A DNA stretch of 8,955 nucleotides from Alphaproteobacteria bacterium (lineage in GTDB: Bacteria; Pseudomonadota; Alphaproteobacteria; SP197), in contig JAJEBJ010000096.1 of NCBI GenBank assembly GCA_022822575.1, forward strand, positions 1 through 8,955. The letters run 5' to 3'. The notes under the pieces were generated by a model. That model was not told where the DNA came from and did no database searches. It saw nothing but the letters and a program-made list of their open reading frames with translations. Numbering within the stretch: position 1 is the stretch's first letter; every line of letters begins with the position of its first letter. Shown here one piece after another: positions 1-7,059 of the stretch. The position numbers and the translations under genes were made by a program.

Positions 1-389
1 GAAGTTCCCTTTTCATTCTCCATCATGAGAGATCTTGCCGCACATGTTCCCCGCTCCCGCCGGCATCATTCGCGCGGGCGTCTCGTTCGAGGGTGCCGTG
101 CCGGAGGAGGAGGCCTGACGGGCTGTCAAGTTAAGTATATAAGCCCCTTTTTTTTCTTGAGACTTGTGCAGGGCGGACATCGCGCAATCGTTTCCGAGCC
201 AATCAGACAGCATCCGGTCGAGCATCTCGACATCGTGAGCCGCTGACGCTTCTTTCGGATAGGGCCACAGGGATCATGTGTCGGCTTCGGCGGTCATCAT
301 GCCCGCCGGCTGCAGGACCTCGGACATGGCGGGTCTGCCACCGAGGCCGAAGCGAGCTTGCAAGCATGGGACGATTGCACGTCGAGTGC
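1..389. other. Upstream stretch with no confident gene
   Basis: I see no complete gene here. On the plus strand, the frame that ends at the TGA at 116-118 reads PHMFPAPAGIIRAGVSFEG and then PEEEA before stopping, with mostly G/C third positions. This looks like the tail of a real coding region, but the same frame has a TGA at 26-28, so it would be either a very short ORF or a broken remnant. Around 120-160 the sequence becomes AT-rich (GTTAAGTATATAAG and an eight-T run). I found no convincing terminator for the regulator gene that ends at 390. Short ORFs on both strands in this stretch have no recognisable motifs. Confidence 0.4.
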
Positions 390-860
390 TCAGTGATGTT
401 CTCGAGAGTCGCGGCTTTGGTGGCCTGCGTCTGCAGCGGAAGTGATTCCTTTCAGCAACTCAATCAATTCTTCGGTTGCGGGCCTGCCAAGACTCTGCAG
501 CAAAGCTGCATCCTGTCCTTCGACCTCTCGCCTGATCTGCAGCATCCGCTTCCGTCCCAGCGCCGTGGCAAGGACATTGATCTGACGATGATCGTGCCGG
601 GCAACCTGACGATGCACAAGCCCGTCTGAAACCATCCTGTCAACCAGCTTGGTCAACGTTGGAGGATTCATCAGCACCACGTCGGCAAGCTGTCCCATCG
701 TAAGGCGTTGACCGGTCTCCAGAGTTTCCAGAATCCGCCATGCCTCGATCTGCATGCCATGCTTCTTCAGGCGCATGTTGAGAGACACGGTGACCGTCCG
801 GTGTGCCGCAGCCAGCGCGTACGAGAGGTAGTTCTGGATTGGATTCGGGTTCGATTCCAT
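390..860 (-). CDS. MarR-family transcriptional regulator
   Basis: This encodes a 156-residue winged-helix regulator that probably binds DNA as a dimer in the cytoplasm and represses its own and neighbouring genes. The N-terminal part (about 8-45) is helical, as in MarR dimerisation regions. Residues 50-80 hold the helix-turn-helix (TMGQLADVVLMNPPTLTKLV), and the wing follows with R88-x-D90-x-R92, the usual MarR wing motif. The C-terminal helix (about 100-140) completes the fold; the end is His-rich. The frame is open further upstream, but ATG at 860 gives the usual family length, has GGTGAG 4 bases before it, and lies about 19 bases after a good sigma70 promoter. It is divergent from the AmiC-like gene, and the shared gap holds an inverted repeat typical of MarR operators, so autoregulation is likely. 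The effector is unknown; an amide or its product is a guess from the operon. Confidence 0.9.
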   Translation of the reverse strand: MESNPNPIQNYLSYALAAAHRTVTVSLNMRLKKHGMQIEAWRILETLETGQRLTMGQLADVVLMNPPTLTKLVDRMVSDGLVHRQVARHDHRQINVLATALGRKRMLQIRREVEGQDAALLQSLGRPATEELIELLKGITSAADAGHQSRDSREHH

Positions 861-885
861 GAGGCTCACCACGGCATTCGGGGCA

Positions 886-914
886 AATCTAGTTGACTTG
901 GAAAATAAATTCAA
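886..914 (-). promoter_or_regulatory. Predicted sigma70 promoter of the MarR gene
   Basis: Read on the minus strand, TTGAAT (914-909) is followed by a 17-base spacer and TAGATT (891-886). Both hexamers match the consensus at five of six or four of six positions. Transcription would start near 879, leaving a leader of about 20 bases before the ATG at 860. The element overlaps the opposing promoter and the inverted repeat at 891-916. Confidence 0.6.
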
Positions 915-916
915 TT
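891..916. promoter_or_regulatory. Candidate MarR operator (inverted repeat)
   Basis: AGTTGACTT (891-899) and AATTCAATT (908-916) form 9-base arms that match at 7 of 9 positions around an 8-base centre. The repeat covers the -35 boxes of both divergent promoters, so a dimer bound here could block both directions. Binding by the adjacent MarR protein is inferred from position and from the size of known MarR sites. Confidence 0.5.
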
Positions 917-921
917 GGTAT
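893..921 (+). promoter_or_regulatory. Predicted promoter of the AmiC-like sensor gene
   Basis: TTGACT (893-898) is an excellent -35 box. Seventeen bases later TGGTAT (916-921) is a weak -10 box. A weak -10 next to a strong -35 fits a regulated promoter. The start of transcription would be near 928, just upstream of the candidate start codons at 950 and 962. Confidence 0.45.
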
Positions 922-961
922 GTGGCAGTTGCTGATGCAGTCGGCAAGGATGGCCTGTGCC

Positions 962-2074
962 ATGAACATGCTGCCGAGCGTTCCGACCGAACTGGAGGAA
1001 CTGCGCGACGACCCTGTTTTGCGCAGCGTCGGAACGTATCGCATTGCACTTTTGATTCCCCTCTGCGGGGCAGCAGGGCTTTGGGCACCTTCATGCATTT
1101 CGAGTGCGCAGGTTGCCGTGGAAGAGTTGAACCGATCTGCCGGCATCGCCGGGCGCAAGGTGCAACTCATCATGATCGATGCGGCCATGGAGGCGAGCAT
1201 ATCTATTGAGGAAACTGTCAACGACCTGATCGAGACGGATTCCATCGATGCGATCGTCGGCATGCATATCAGCGCCGTACGTCAACGCCTCAGCAAGGTG
1301 GTCCGCCAACGGATCCCCTACATCTACACGCCGCTCTATGAAGGCGGCGAACGTACGGACGGGTTGTTCGCGATCGGGGAGATACCGGATGAGCAGCTCG
1401 GACCTTCGCTGGAGTGCATTCAATCGGAATACCGGCCGCGCAGTTGGGCGCTGATTGGCAACGATTACGTGTGGCCGAGGACGTCGCACAACTACGCAAA
1501 GTCAAGGTTGCGCGAGATGGCCGTGAGCCTGGCCTATGAAAGGTACCTGCCCTTCGGGCTGAACGGTATGCCCCGCGTAGTTGAGGAAATTGCAAGGTCC
1601 GGCGCGGAAGCGGTGCTGATCTCGCTCGTCGGGCAGGACGCGGTCGCGTTCAACCGGGCGTTCGGCCAGGCGCGGCTGCATGACCGCATGGTACGCCTGT
1701 CCTGCGCGATAGAGGAGAACGGCCTTCTTGGGAGCGGTGCGCAAAACAGCCAGCGAATGTTCGTCGCGTCCTCCTATTTCGGAACCCTTTCCACGGAGGC
1801 GAACGCGGCCTTCAAGGAGCAGTACTACCGGGTTCACGGAGAACAGGCGCCCATGCTGAACGCACTCGGCCAGTCGACGTATGAAGGCGTGCACTTTCTG
1901 GCCGGACTGTTGCGTGACCATGCAGGCATCTGGCGAATGCACAGCGCGTCCGATGGCCCCCCGGTGGTTCACAGGAGCGGGCGAAGGTGCTCCGTGTCGG
2001 ACGAACCCGAGCGTGCACCGATCTACTTGGCGCGGGCGGACGGTCTGCAATTTGAAGTCATAAAACGACTGTAG
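962..2074 (+). CDS. AmiC/UrtA-like ligand-binding protein without signal peptide, probable cytosolic amide sensor
   Basis: This is a type I periplasmic-binding-fold protein of about 370 residues, related to Pseudomonas AmiC (cytosolic amide sensor) and to UrtA/FmdD-type binding proteins. The first strand of the fold is TYRIALLIPL (about 25-34), followed by helix and strand to KVQLIMIDA. Family motifs are YTPLYEGG (about 122-129) and GNDYVWPR (about 166-173), which match AmiC positions known to me as PYEG and GSDYIYPR. The C-terminus IYLARADGLQFEV looks intact. The 24 residues before the first strand are polar and acidic (LEELRDDP), with no hydrophobic core, so export is unlikely. ATG 962 is chosen for AAGGA at 946-950; ATGs at 950 and 968 are alternatives. 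It lies divergent from the MarR gene. No AmiR-type ANTAR partner is visible. Role as a sensor is inference; an atypical binding protein for the importer is the alternative. Confidence 0.82.
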   Translation: MNMLPSVPTELEELRDDPVLRSVGTYRIALLIPLCGAAGLWAPSCISSAQVAVEELNRSAGIAGRKVQLIMIDAAMEASISIEETVNDLIETDSIDAIVGMHISAVRQRLSKVVRQRIPYIYTPLYEGGERTDGLFAIGEIPDEQLGPSLECIQSEYRPRSWALIGNDYVWPRTSHNYAKSRLREMAVSLAYERYLPFGLNGMPRVVEEIARSGAEAVLISLVGQDAVAFNRAFGQARLHDRMVRLSCAIEENGLLGSGAQNSQRMFVASSYFGTLSTEANAAFKEQYYRVHGEQAPMLNALGQSTYEGVHFLAGLLRDHAGIWRMHSASDGPPVVHRSGRRCSVSDEPERAPIYLARADGLQFEVIKRL

Positions 2075-2209
2075 AACAAAGTGTTGAGAAATATAAGTTT
2101 CCGATTCAAGATATTACTTGAATTGGAAATTAAAATTTCCTACCCTGAACCGACATGAAGATGTCAGGCGCCTGCGCCCGGCGATCTTCGGACGGAAAGG
2201 AGTTTTGCC
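2075..2209. other. AT-rich intergenic leader upstream of the transporter operon
   Basis: This gap separates the sensor gene from the flotillin gene. Its first 65 bases are strongly AT-rich, unlike the flanking genes, and contain a palindrome and a motif shared with the upstream divergent promoter. Its end holds a strong SD, AAGGAG (2197-2202), 7 bases before the TTG start at 2210. I see no clear terminator for the upstream gene, so the operon could be served by both read-through and a local promoter. Confidence 0.5.
2118..2146 (+). promoter_or_regulatory. Candidate regulated promoter/operator of the flotillin-transporter operon
   Basis: TTGAATTGGAAATTAAA (2118-2134) matches TTGACTTGGAAAATAAA (893-909) at 15 of 17 positions. 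TTGAAT serves as a -35 box and TACCCT (2141-2146) as a weak -10 box after 17 bases, the same geometry as the upstream copy. Within it, GGAAATTAAAATTTCC (2125-2140) is a palindrome with perfect 7-base arms and a 2-base centre. Control by the MarR protein at both places is inferred. Confidence 0.5.
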
Positions 2210-3817
2210 TTGGGCTGGGTCATCCTGCTGCTTCTGCTTGCAACCGCCGCGCTTGTCGCGATCTGGTTCCTCCAGCGCTACTATGCGAAGGCCAGTCTGG
2301 ACATCGCCCTTGTCAGGACCGGATTTGGCGGTTCCCGTGTCGTGACCGAAGGCGGGTGTCTGTCCCTTCCGATCCTGCACCGGATCCAGAGAGTGTACAT
2401 GGGTGCGATGACGCACCGTGTCAGTCGTGAAGGTCAGGACGCGGTACTGACGCGCGACCAGATTCGCGCCGACATCGAGTTCGAATTCGAACTTCGCGTT
2501 GCCCCGACCCAACAGGGCATCTCGACCGCCGCACAAACGCTCGGCGCTCGGATTGCCCGGGGCAGGGAGTCGCCTGGCGACGTTCTGCAGGGCGCGATGG
2601 TTGACGCCATCCAGCGGGCAGCGGCAGCCCGGACGCTGGAAGACATCCATCTGGACCGTTCCGCGTTTTCGGACGACGTGGCGGGGACCGTCGAATCCCA
2701 GGCGTCCAGGCGGGGGCTGACGCTTGTTTCGGCGTCATTGGTCGGAGTTGACCAAAGCGACCTCGGCCAATGGAACGAGAACAACGCGTTCAATGCACAG
2801 GGCATGCGGCGTCTGGCCGCGCTCGTTGCCGACCAGCGCAAGGAGCGCGTTCGCATCGAGACCGAAGCGGAAGTTGCCGTTCGCGAAAGCCGGCTGGCTC
2901 AACATCGGAGGCAGATCGAACTGCAGCGCGAGGAACGCGAGGCAGAGATCGCGCAGCAGGAACACCTCGCCAAGCTCGAAGCGGATGCGAAATCGCGGGA
3001 GGACCAGGCCCGCGACGACGCGGAACTGGCGAGCGAAACCACCCGTATCGAGAACGCAAGACGTGCGAAGGCCGCGCAGGTCGAGAGCGACGAGGCGCTG
3101 CGGAAGGCGGAGATGGCCGCCATCCTCGCGCTCGAGGAAGACAAGATCGCAAACGAGATCCGGATTGCCAAGAGTCGCACCGAAGAAGCCGAGGCGCGTG
3201 TCGCGGAAGAAGAGGCGCGCGCAAGGGTCATTCTGGCCGCAGAAAGCGTCCAGGCGCAGAAGGAACGTGCCATTGCCGAACGCGAACGCGAGATCGCACA
3301 CCTGAACCAGGAAAGGGACCTTGATCTCGAAGGCGCCCGGGTGAAGCGAGATGTCGAAACGCTCCTCGAAAGGGCCCGGGCCGACGCGACGGTGAAGACA
3401 CGAGAAGGCGACGCCGAACGCGCGCGCATGGAAGCGGAAGCGGCGGGCCGCGTTGCGTTGAACAAGGCGGAAAACACCCTTGGGGACGCCGTGATCAAGA
3501 TGCGCCTGGAGGAGCGCAAGCTCGATCGGTTGCCTGAAATCCTGACGCAGATGATGAAGCCGGTCGAAAGGATCGACTCCATCAGGATCAACCAGATTTC
3601 CGGTGCCGGCGGCCAGAACGGCGGCGGCGGCGTGGACGGGGCGTTCGGCGCCGCCATGGACCAGATTCTCGGCATGGCCGTGCGTCTTCCCGCCATGAAG
3701 CAGATGGGCGAGGAAATCGGGCTTGACTTCGATTCCAACCTGGCCGGTCGCACCGCCGACTACGCCAACCGCATCAAGGACAAGTCGGAAAGCGGCAAGG
3801 GAAAGTCCAAGCCGTGA
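2210..3817 (+). CDS. Flotillin-like SPFH/band 7 membrane protein (YqiK type)
   Basis: This encodes a 535-residue inner-membrane scaffold of the flotillin family. Residues 3-21 are one hydrophobic membrane segment near the N-terminus. The SPFH domain follows (about 30-190), recognisable by VRTGFGGSRVVTEGG, LTRDQIRADIEFEFELRV and the region ending LVSASLVGV. Residues about 205-440 are a long E/A/R-rich coiled coil with AE repeats, as in flotillins. The C-terminal part has a helical segment (EERKLDRLPEI), a Gly-rich hinge (about 474-490) and a basic Ser/Lys tail. The length is close to E. coli YqiK. The start is TTG at 2210, set by AAGGAG 7 bases upstream; no in-frame ATG exists before the SPFH domain. 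Family members oligomerise and organise membrane microdomains. An NfeD-like partner, frequent beside such genes, is absent from the window. It precedes the exported binding protein by 38 bases, so it is probably co-transcribed with the importer; its role in uptake is unproven. Confidence 0.88.
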   Translation: MGWVILLLLLATAALVAIWFLQRYYAKASLDIALVRTGFGGSRVVTEGGCLSLPILHRIQRVYMGAMTHRVSREGQDAVLTRDQIRADIEFEFELRVAPTQQGISTAAQTLGARIARGRESPGDVLQGAMVDAIQRAAAARTLEDIHLDRSAFSDDVAGTVESQASRRGLTLVSASLVGVDQSDLGQWNENNAFNAQGMRRLAALVADQRKERVRIETEAEVAVRESRLAQHRRQIELQREEREAEIAQQEHLAKLEADAKSREDQARDDAELASETTRIENARRAKAAQVESDEALRKAEMAAILALEEDKIANEIRIAKSRTEEAEARVAEEEARARVILAAESVQAQKERAIAEREREIAHLNQERDLDLEGARVKRDVETLLERARADATVKTREGDAERARMEAEAAGRVALNKAENTLGDAVIKMRLEERKLDRLPEILTQMMKPVERIDSIRINQISGAGGQNGGGGVDGAFGAAMDQILGMAVRLPAMKQMGEEIGLDFDSNLAGRTADYANRIKDKSESGKGKSKP

Positions 3818-3855
3818 AGCAATCCAATTCGGACGACATAATGGAGGAAACGCAC

Positions 3856-5076
3856 ATGTCACTGAATCGTCGAACGTTCGTGAGCAGCGCGGCGGCGGTC
3901 GCCAGCGCGTCCATGCTGCCCCGTGCGGCCATGGCGGCCGACGGTATCAAGCTTGGCTCGATACTGGACACATCCGGCATCTTCGATGCCTACGGCACGC
4001 CGATGGACATGGCCATGCGCCTTGCAGTGAACGAGATCAACGCGGCCGGGGGCCTGCTTGGCATGCAGGTCGAGGTCGTCGCATACGACACCCAGTCCGA
4101 CATGGCGCTCTATTCGCAGTACGGGCAACAGCTGACCCGGCAGGACCAGGTGGATGTCGTGCATGGCGGCATCCTTTCGGCCTCGCGCGAGGCGATCCGC
4201 CAGACCATGCGCAAGAGCCGGACGCTCTACTTCTACAACGTCCTCTATGAAGGCGGCGTCTGCGACAGGAACATCTTCATCAACGGCGTCACGCCCGCCC
4301 AGCAGGTCGAGGCCCTTGTGCCTTATGCAATGGGGAAGTCGGGCAACGCGGTCTACATCCTTGCCGCGGACTACAACTACGGGCAGATCACGGCGCGCTG
4401 GATCCAGAAATTCGTTGCTGACAACGGTGGCGAGACCGTAGGCGTTGACTTCTTCCCCCTGGATGTGAGCGACTTCGGGTCGACCATTGCCAAGATCCAG
4501 ACGATCGGCCCCGACCTGGTCATCGCACCGCTCGTTGGCGGTGCACACCTGTCCTTCTTCCGTCAATGGGCGGCAGCCGGCATGAAGGACCGCATCCCGC
4601 TGGCTTCGACCACCATGGGCGTCGGCAACGAGCACAAGGTGCTGACGCCGGAGGAAGGCAACGGCATCATGGTCGCATACAATTACAGCCAGGAACTCGA
4701 CACGCCTGCAAACAACGCGTTCAAGGATCGTTGGTCTGCGGAGTACGGCGACAGCAGCCTGATCCACGAGATCGCCGTGTCGAACTACCAGGGTGTCATG
4801 ACCTGGGCAGAGGCCGTGCGCCAGGCAGGTTCGCTGGATCGAGAGGCCGTGATCGCTGCACTTGAAACCGGCCTGTCCATTGGCGGTCCCGCGGGCACGG
4901 TGACGGTCGACCCGAAGACGCACCACGCCGTTCTCGACGTCCACATCATGGAGATAGAGGATCAGGGCATGCGCGTGATCGAGACCCTGCCGCAGCGTCA
5001 GCCGATCGACACGCAGGCGGTCTGTGATCTGCAGGCCAATCCGGACGACAACACGCAGTACGAAATCCAGATCTGA
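3856..5076 (+). CDS. UrtA/FmdD-like substrate-binding protein of amide/urea-type ABC importer
   Basis: This encodes a 406-residue exported binding protein that would deliver substrate to the importer encoded downstream. The N-terminus carries a twin-arginine signal: N4-R5-R6-T7-F8-V9, a hydrophobic Ala/Ser/Val stretch, and a likely cleavage after AMA (residue 27). The mature protein is a type I periplasmic-binding fold of the amide/urea branch: KLGSILDTSG at its start, NEINAAGGLLG, then LYEGGVCDRN (130-139), and AADYNYGQITARW. The start at 3856 is favoured by GGAGGAA (3843-3849) 6 bases upstream and by the position of the Tat motif; ATG 3841 would lengthen the signal. It shares the YEGG region with the AmiC-like protein at 962-2074, so the two are paralogues, one cytosolic and one exported. 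Substrate is most likely a urea- or amide-like compound, given the amidase downstream; the exact one cannot be read from sequence. Confidence 0.9.
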   Translation: MSLNRRTFVSSAAAVASASMLPRAAMAADGIKLGSILDTSGIFDAYGTPMDMAMRLAVNEINAAGGLLGMQVEVVAYDTQSDMALYSQYGQQLTRQDQVDVVHGGILSASREAIRQTMRKSRTLYFYNVLYEGGVCDRNIFINGVTPAQQVEALVPYAMGKSGNAVYILAADYNYGQITARWIQKFVADNGGETVGVDFFPLDVSDFGSTIAKIQTIGPDLVIAPLVGGAHLSFFRQWAAAGMKDRIPLASTTMGVGNEHKVLTPEEGNGIMVAYNYSQELDTPANNAFKDRWSAEYGDSSLIHEIAVSNYQGVMTWAEAVRQAGSLDREAVIAALETGLSIGGPAGTVTVDPKTHHAVLDVHIMEIEDQGMRVIETLPQRQPIDTQAVCDLQANPDDNTQYEIQI

Positions 5077-5095
5077 TCGCGTCCGAGGATTTGGC

Positions 5096-5117
5096 CGGGG
5101 CGGCCGTCGCCGCCCCG
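5096..5117 (+). repeat. GC-rich intercistronic stem-loop
   Basis: CGGGGCGGC (5096-5104) and GCCGCCCCG (5109-5117) form a perfect 9-base-pair stem with a 4-base loop. No T tract follows, so it is not a normal intrinsic terminator. It lies between the binding-protein gene and the first permease gene, where stem-loops are known to protect the upstream message from 3' decay and so give more binding protein than permease. That role here is inferred. Confidence 0.7.
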
Positions 5118-5155
5118 CGAGAAATGACGCTCCCTTCCGACGGATTCCTGTGCCC

Positions 5156-6022
5156 ATGGACCTGTACGTCGTCGTCCTTGTCGAAATGCTCTACGGGGTC
5201 GCCTCGCTGATCCTCATAAGCGCCGGGTTGGCCATCGTATTCGGCATGATCAAGGTGATCAACCTCGCCCATGGGGAGTTCATGATGATGGGCGGATACG
5301 CGACGATCACTGCAGTCAATCTCGGCGTGAACGTCTTCGTTGCGATGCTGGTGATTGCACCGGTTGTCGTCGGCCTGATCGGCCTTGTCGTTGAACGGCT
5401 CGTGATCCGCCATCTCTACGGTCGCCTGGTTGACACGATGCTGGCGACTTGGGGCCTGAGCCTGTTCTTCATAGGTCTCGCCACGATGATTTTCGGGAAC
5501 ACGACCACCGGCATTTCAACACCGATCCCCGGCTTCGCCATCGGCGACTACCAGGTCAATGGCTACAACTTCTTCATCATAGTCGTCTCGGCATTGCTGC
5601 TTGTCGCGATGCTTGCGGTGCTGAAAGGCACGCGCGCCGGTCTAGTCGCCCGCGGCACGATGCAAAGACCGGACATGGCGGCGGCATTGGGCTACAGCCC
5701 TGACCGGGTCTACATGGCAACGTTTTTTTGCGGCTCGGCGTTGTCCGGACTGGCCGGCGCAGTCCTTGCACCCTTGGTCGGGCTCGTTCCGACATCGGGT
5801 GGCGCGTACATTGCCAAGGCGTTCATTACCGTCATCGCGGGCGGTCCCTCGCTTGTCGCCGGGCTGTTTGCGAGCGCCAGCTTCTTCGGTGCGGTGAACC
5901 AGATCTTTACGTTTGCCATCTCGCCGGTCGTCGGCGAAGTCGCACTGCTTGTCGCGGCAGTCGCCTTGCTCAGGATCCTGCCGCAAGGCGTCACCGGCAC
6001 GTTCTTCAAGGGCAAGCTCTGA
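5156..6022 (+). CDS. LivH/UrtB-type ABC transporter permease
   Basis: This encodes one of two membrane subunits of the importer, 288 residues, the normal size for LivH/UrtB proteins. It has about eight hydrophobic segments. The family motif GLAIVFGMIKVINLAHGEF (24-42) is near the N-terminus, followed by MMMGGY. The cytoplasmic coupling loop is around 158-186 (GTRAGLVARGTMQRPDMAAALGYSPDRVY), which should contact the ATPase subunits. ATG at 5156 is used; an in-frame GTG at 5150 is just before it, and ACGGA (5140-5144) is a weak SD for either. The weak site and the upstream stem-loop both suggest less translation than for the binding protein. The gene ends by overlapping the next permease start by one base. 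Confidence 0.92.
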   Translation: MDLYVVVLVEMLYGVASLILISAGLAIVFGMIKVINLAHGEFMMMGGYATITAVNLGVNVFVAMLVIAPVVVGLIGLVVERLVIRHLYGRLVDTMLATWGLSLFFIGLATMIFGNTTTGISTPIPGFAIGDYQVNGYNFFIIVVSALLLVAMLAVLKGTRAGLVARGTMQRPDMAAALGYSPDRVYMATFFCGSALSGLAGAVLAPLVGLVPTSGGAYIAKAFITVIAGGPSLVAGLFASASFFGAVNQIFTFAISPVVGEVALLVAAVALLRILPQGVTGTFFKGKL

Positions 6023-7059
6023 TGCCCGGCGACCTCAAAGGGGAAGCCATCGCGATTGCCGTCGTCACGGGTGCCCTGATCCTGGTGCTGCCCTTGGTCA
6101 TCGGCACCTACACGCTCACCGTCCTGGCAATTTACGGCATGCTGGGCCTGAGTCTCGGCCTGATCTGGGGCTTCGGGGGCATCCTCTGCTTTGGCCAGGC
6201 GGCGTTCTTCGGACTTGGCGCATATGCCTACGCGATTTCCGCGATCAACATTGGCGAAAGCACCATTCCGATGTTTCTGGCTGTACTGGTTCCGGCGGTC
6301 TTCGCCGTGTTTCTGGGTGCGATGATGTTCTACGGGCGCCTCAACGACGTCTACCTGGGCGTCATCACCCTGGTTGTCACCCTGATCCTGTTCAAGGTCA
6401 TCAATTCGACCGCCGGCCCGCAATACATGATCGGCAACGCCCGCCTGGGCGGATTCAACGGCATACCCGGCTTTCAGACGCTGAACGTGCCGGGCAGGCC
6501 GGACGCCTACATCTGGGGGGACAGCTACTTCTATGTTTGCGCCGTCTTGCTGGGCTTCGTCTACCTGCTCGTGACGGTCCTGCTCCGGTCAAGCTTCGGA
6601 CGCATCGCCGTTGGCATCCGCGAAAACGAGGTCCGCATGTCGCTGATGGGCTACGACGTGCGGGCGCGCAAGACCGTGATGTTCGCCATCGGGGCCGCCA
6701 TTGCCGGCCTGGCCGGCGGGCTGTTCGCGAACTGGGCCGAGATCGTCACGCCAAACCTGTTTTCCCTGGGCCAGTCGGCTGAGATCATCATCTGGTGCAT
6801 AGTGGGAGGGCTTGGGACCCGCCTTGGCCCGGTTCTCGGCGCGGCAGGCCTCGCCTACCTCAAGTTCCTGCTTGGACAGCAGGCCATCATCGACAACGCC
6901 CTCGTCACGGGCCTGATCCTGGTGCTCTTCGTTCTCTTCCTGCCGAAGGGCGTCGTGCCGGCCCTTTCGGGACTTTGGAGAGCAAGCTTCGGGCGAAGGG
7001 CGCCCGGAGGTATCCGCCAGCGGCGCCGTTCGCGTCACCGGGAGCATCTGAATGGCTGA
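6022..7059 (+). CDS. LivM/UrtC-type ABC transporter permease
   Basis: This encodes the second membrane subunit, 345 residues. The conserved LivM/UrtC region LSLGLIWGFGGILCFGQAAFFGLGAY lies at about 43-68. The coupling loop is about 190-218 (SSFGRIAVGIRENEVRMSLMGYDVRARK), and the segment AAIAGLAGGLFA follows at about 225-236. Near the C-terminus LPKGVVP precedes a strongly basic tail (about 319-342, many Arg), which is longer and more charged than I expect for the family. The start ATG overlaps the stop of the preceding permease (TGATG), and its end overlaps the next gene by 8 bases, so translation is probably coupled. It should pair with the 5156-6022 product to form the translocation channel. 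Confidence 0.92.
   Translation: MPGDLKGEAIAIAVVTGALILVLPLVIGTYTLTVLAIYGMLGLSLGLIWGFGGILCFGQAAFFGLGAYAYAISAINIGESTIPMFLAVLVPAVFAVFLGAMMFYGRLNDVYLGVITLVVTLILFKVINSTAGPQYMIGNARLGGFNGIPGFQTLNVPGRPDAYIWGDSYFYVCAVLLGFVYLLVTVLLRSSFGRIAVGIRENEVRMSLMGYDVRARKTVMFAIGAAIAGLAGGLFANWAEIVTPNLFSLGQSAEIIIWCIVGGLGTRLGPVLGAAGLAYLKFLLGQQAIIDNALVTGLILVLFVLFLPKGVVPALSGLWRASFGRRAPGGIRQRRRSRHREHLNG

Noticed and set aside
115..143. Promoter-like CTGACG-17-TATAAG on the plus strand
   Set aside because: Only a partial match and no gene downstream on that strand that it could serve.
285..349. CTTCGGC...GCCGAAG inverted repeat as a terminator for the MarR gene
   Set aside because: The arms are only 7 bases, far apart, and no T tract follows on the minus strand.
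893..961. N-terminal extension of the AmiC-like protein from TTG 893 or ATG 920/935
   Set aside because: TTG 893 coincides with the -35 box, there is no SD before 920 or 935, and the extra residues would be upstream of or at the predicted transcript start.
861..1094. Longer MarR protein of 234 residues
   Set aside because: The extra 78 residues run through the promoter region and the opposing gene, look non-coding, and exceed MarR family length.
2735..3862. Minus-strand open frames of 375 and 284 codons across the flotillin
   Set aside because: They mirror the coiled-coil repeats of the flotillin (long Arg/Ser or Leu/Phe runs) and show no start signals or domains.
3859..5157. Minus-strand open frame of 432 codons
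   Set aside because: It is antisense to the binding-protein gene, which has clear motifs and an SD. The antisense product is rich in Arg, His and Val without recognisable domains, as expected for a GC-rich shadow frame.
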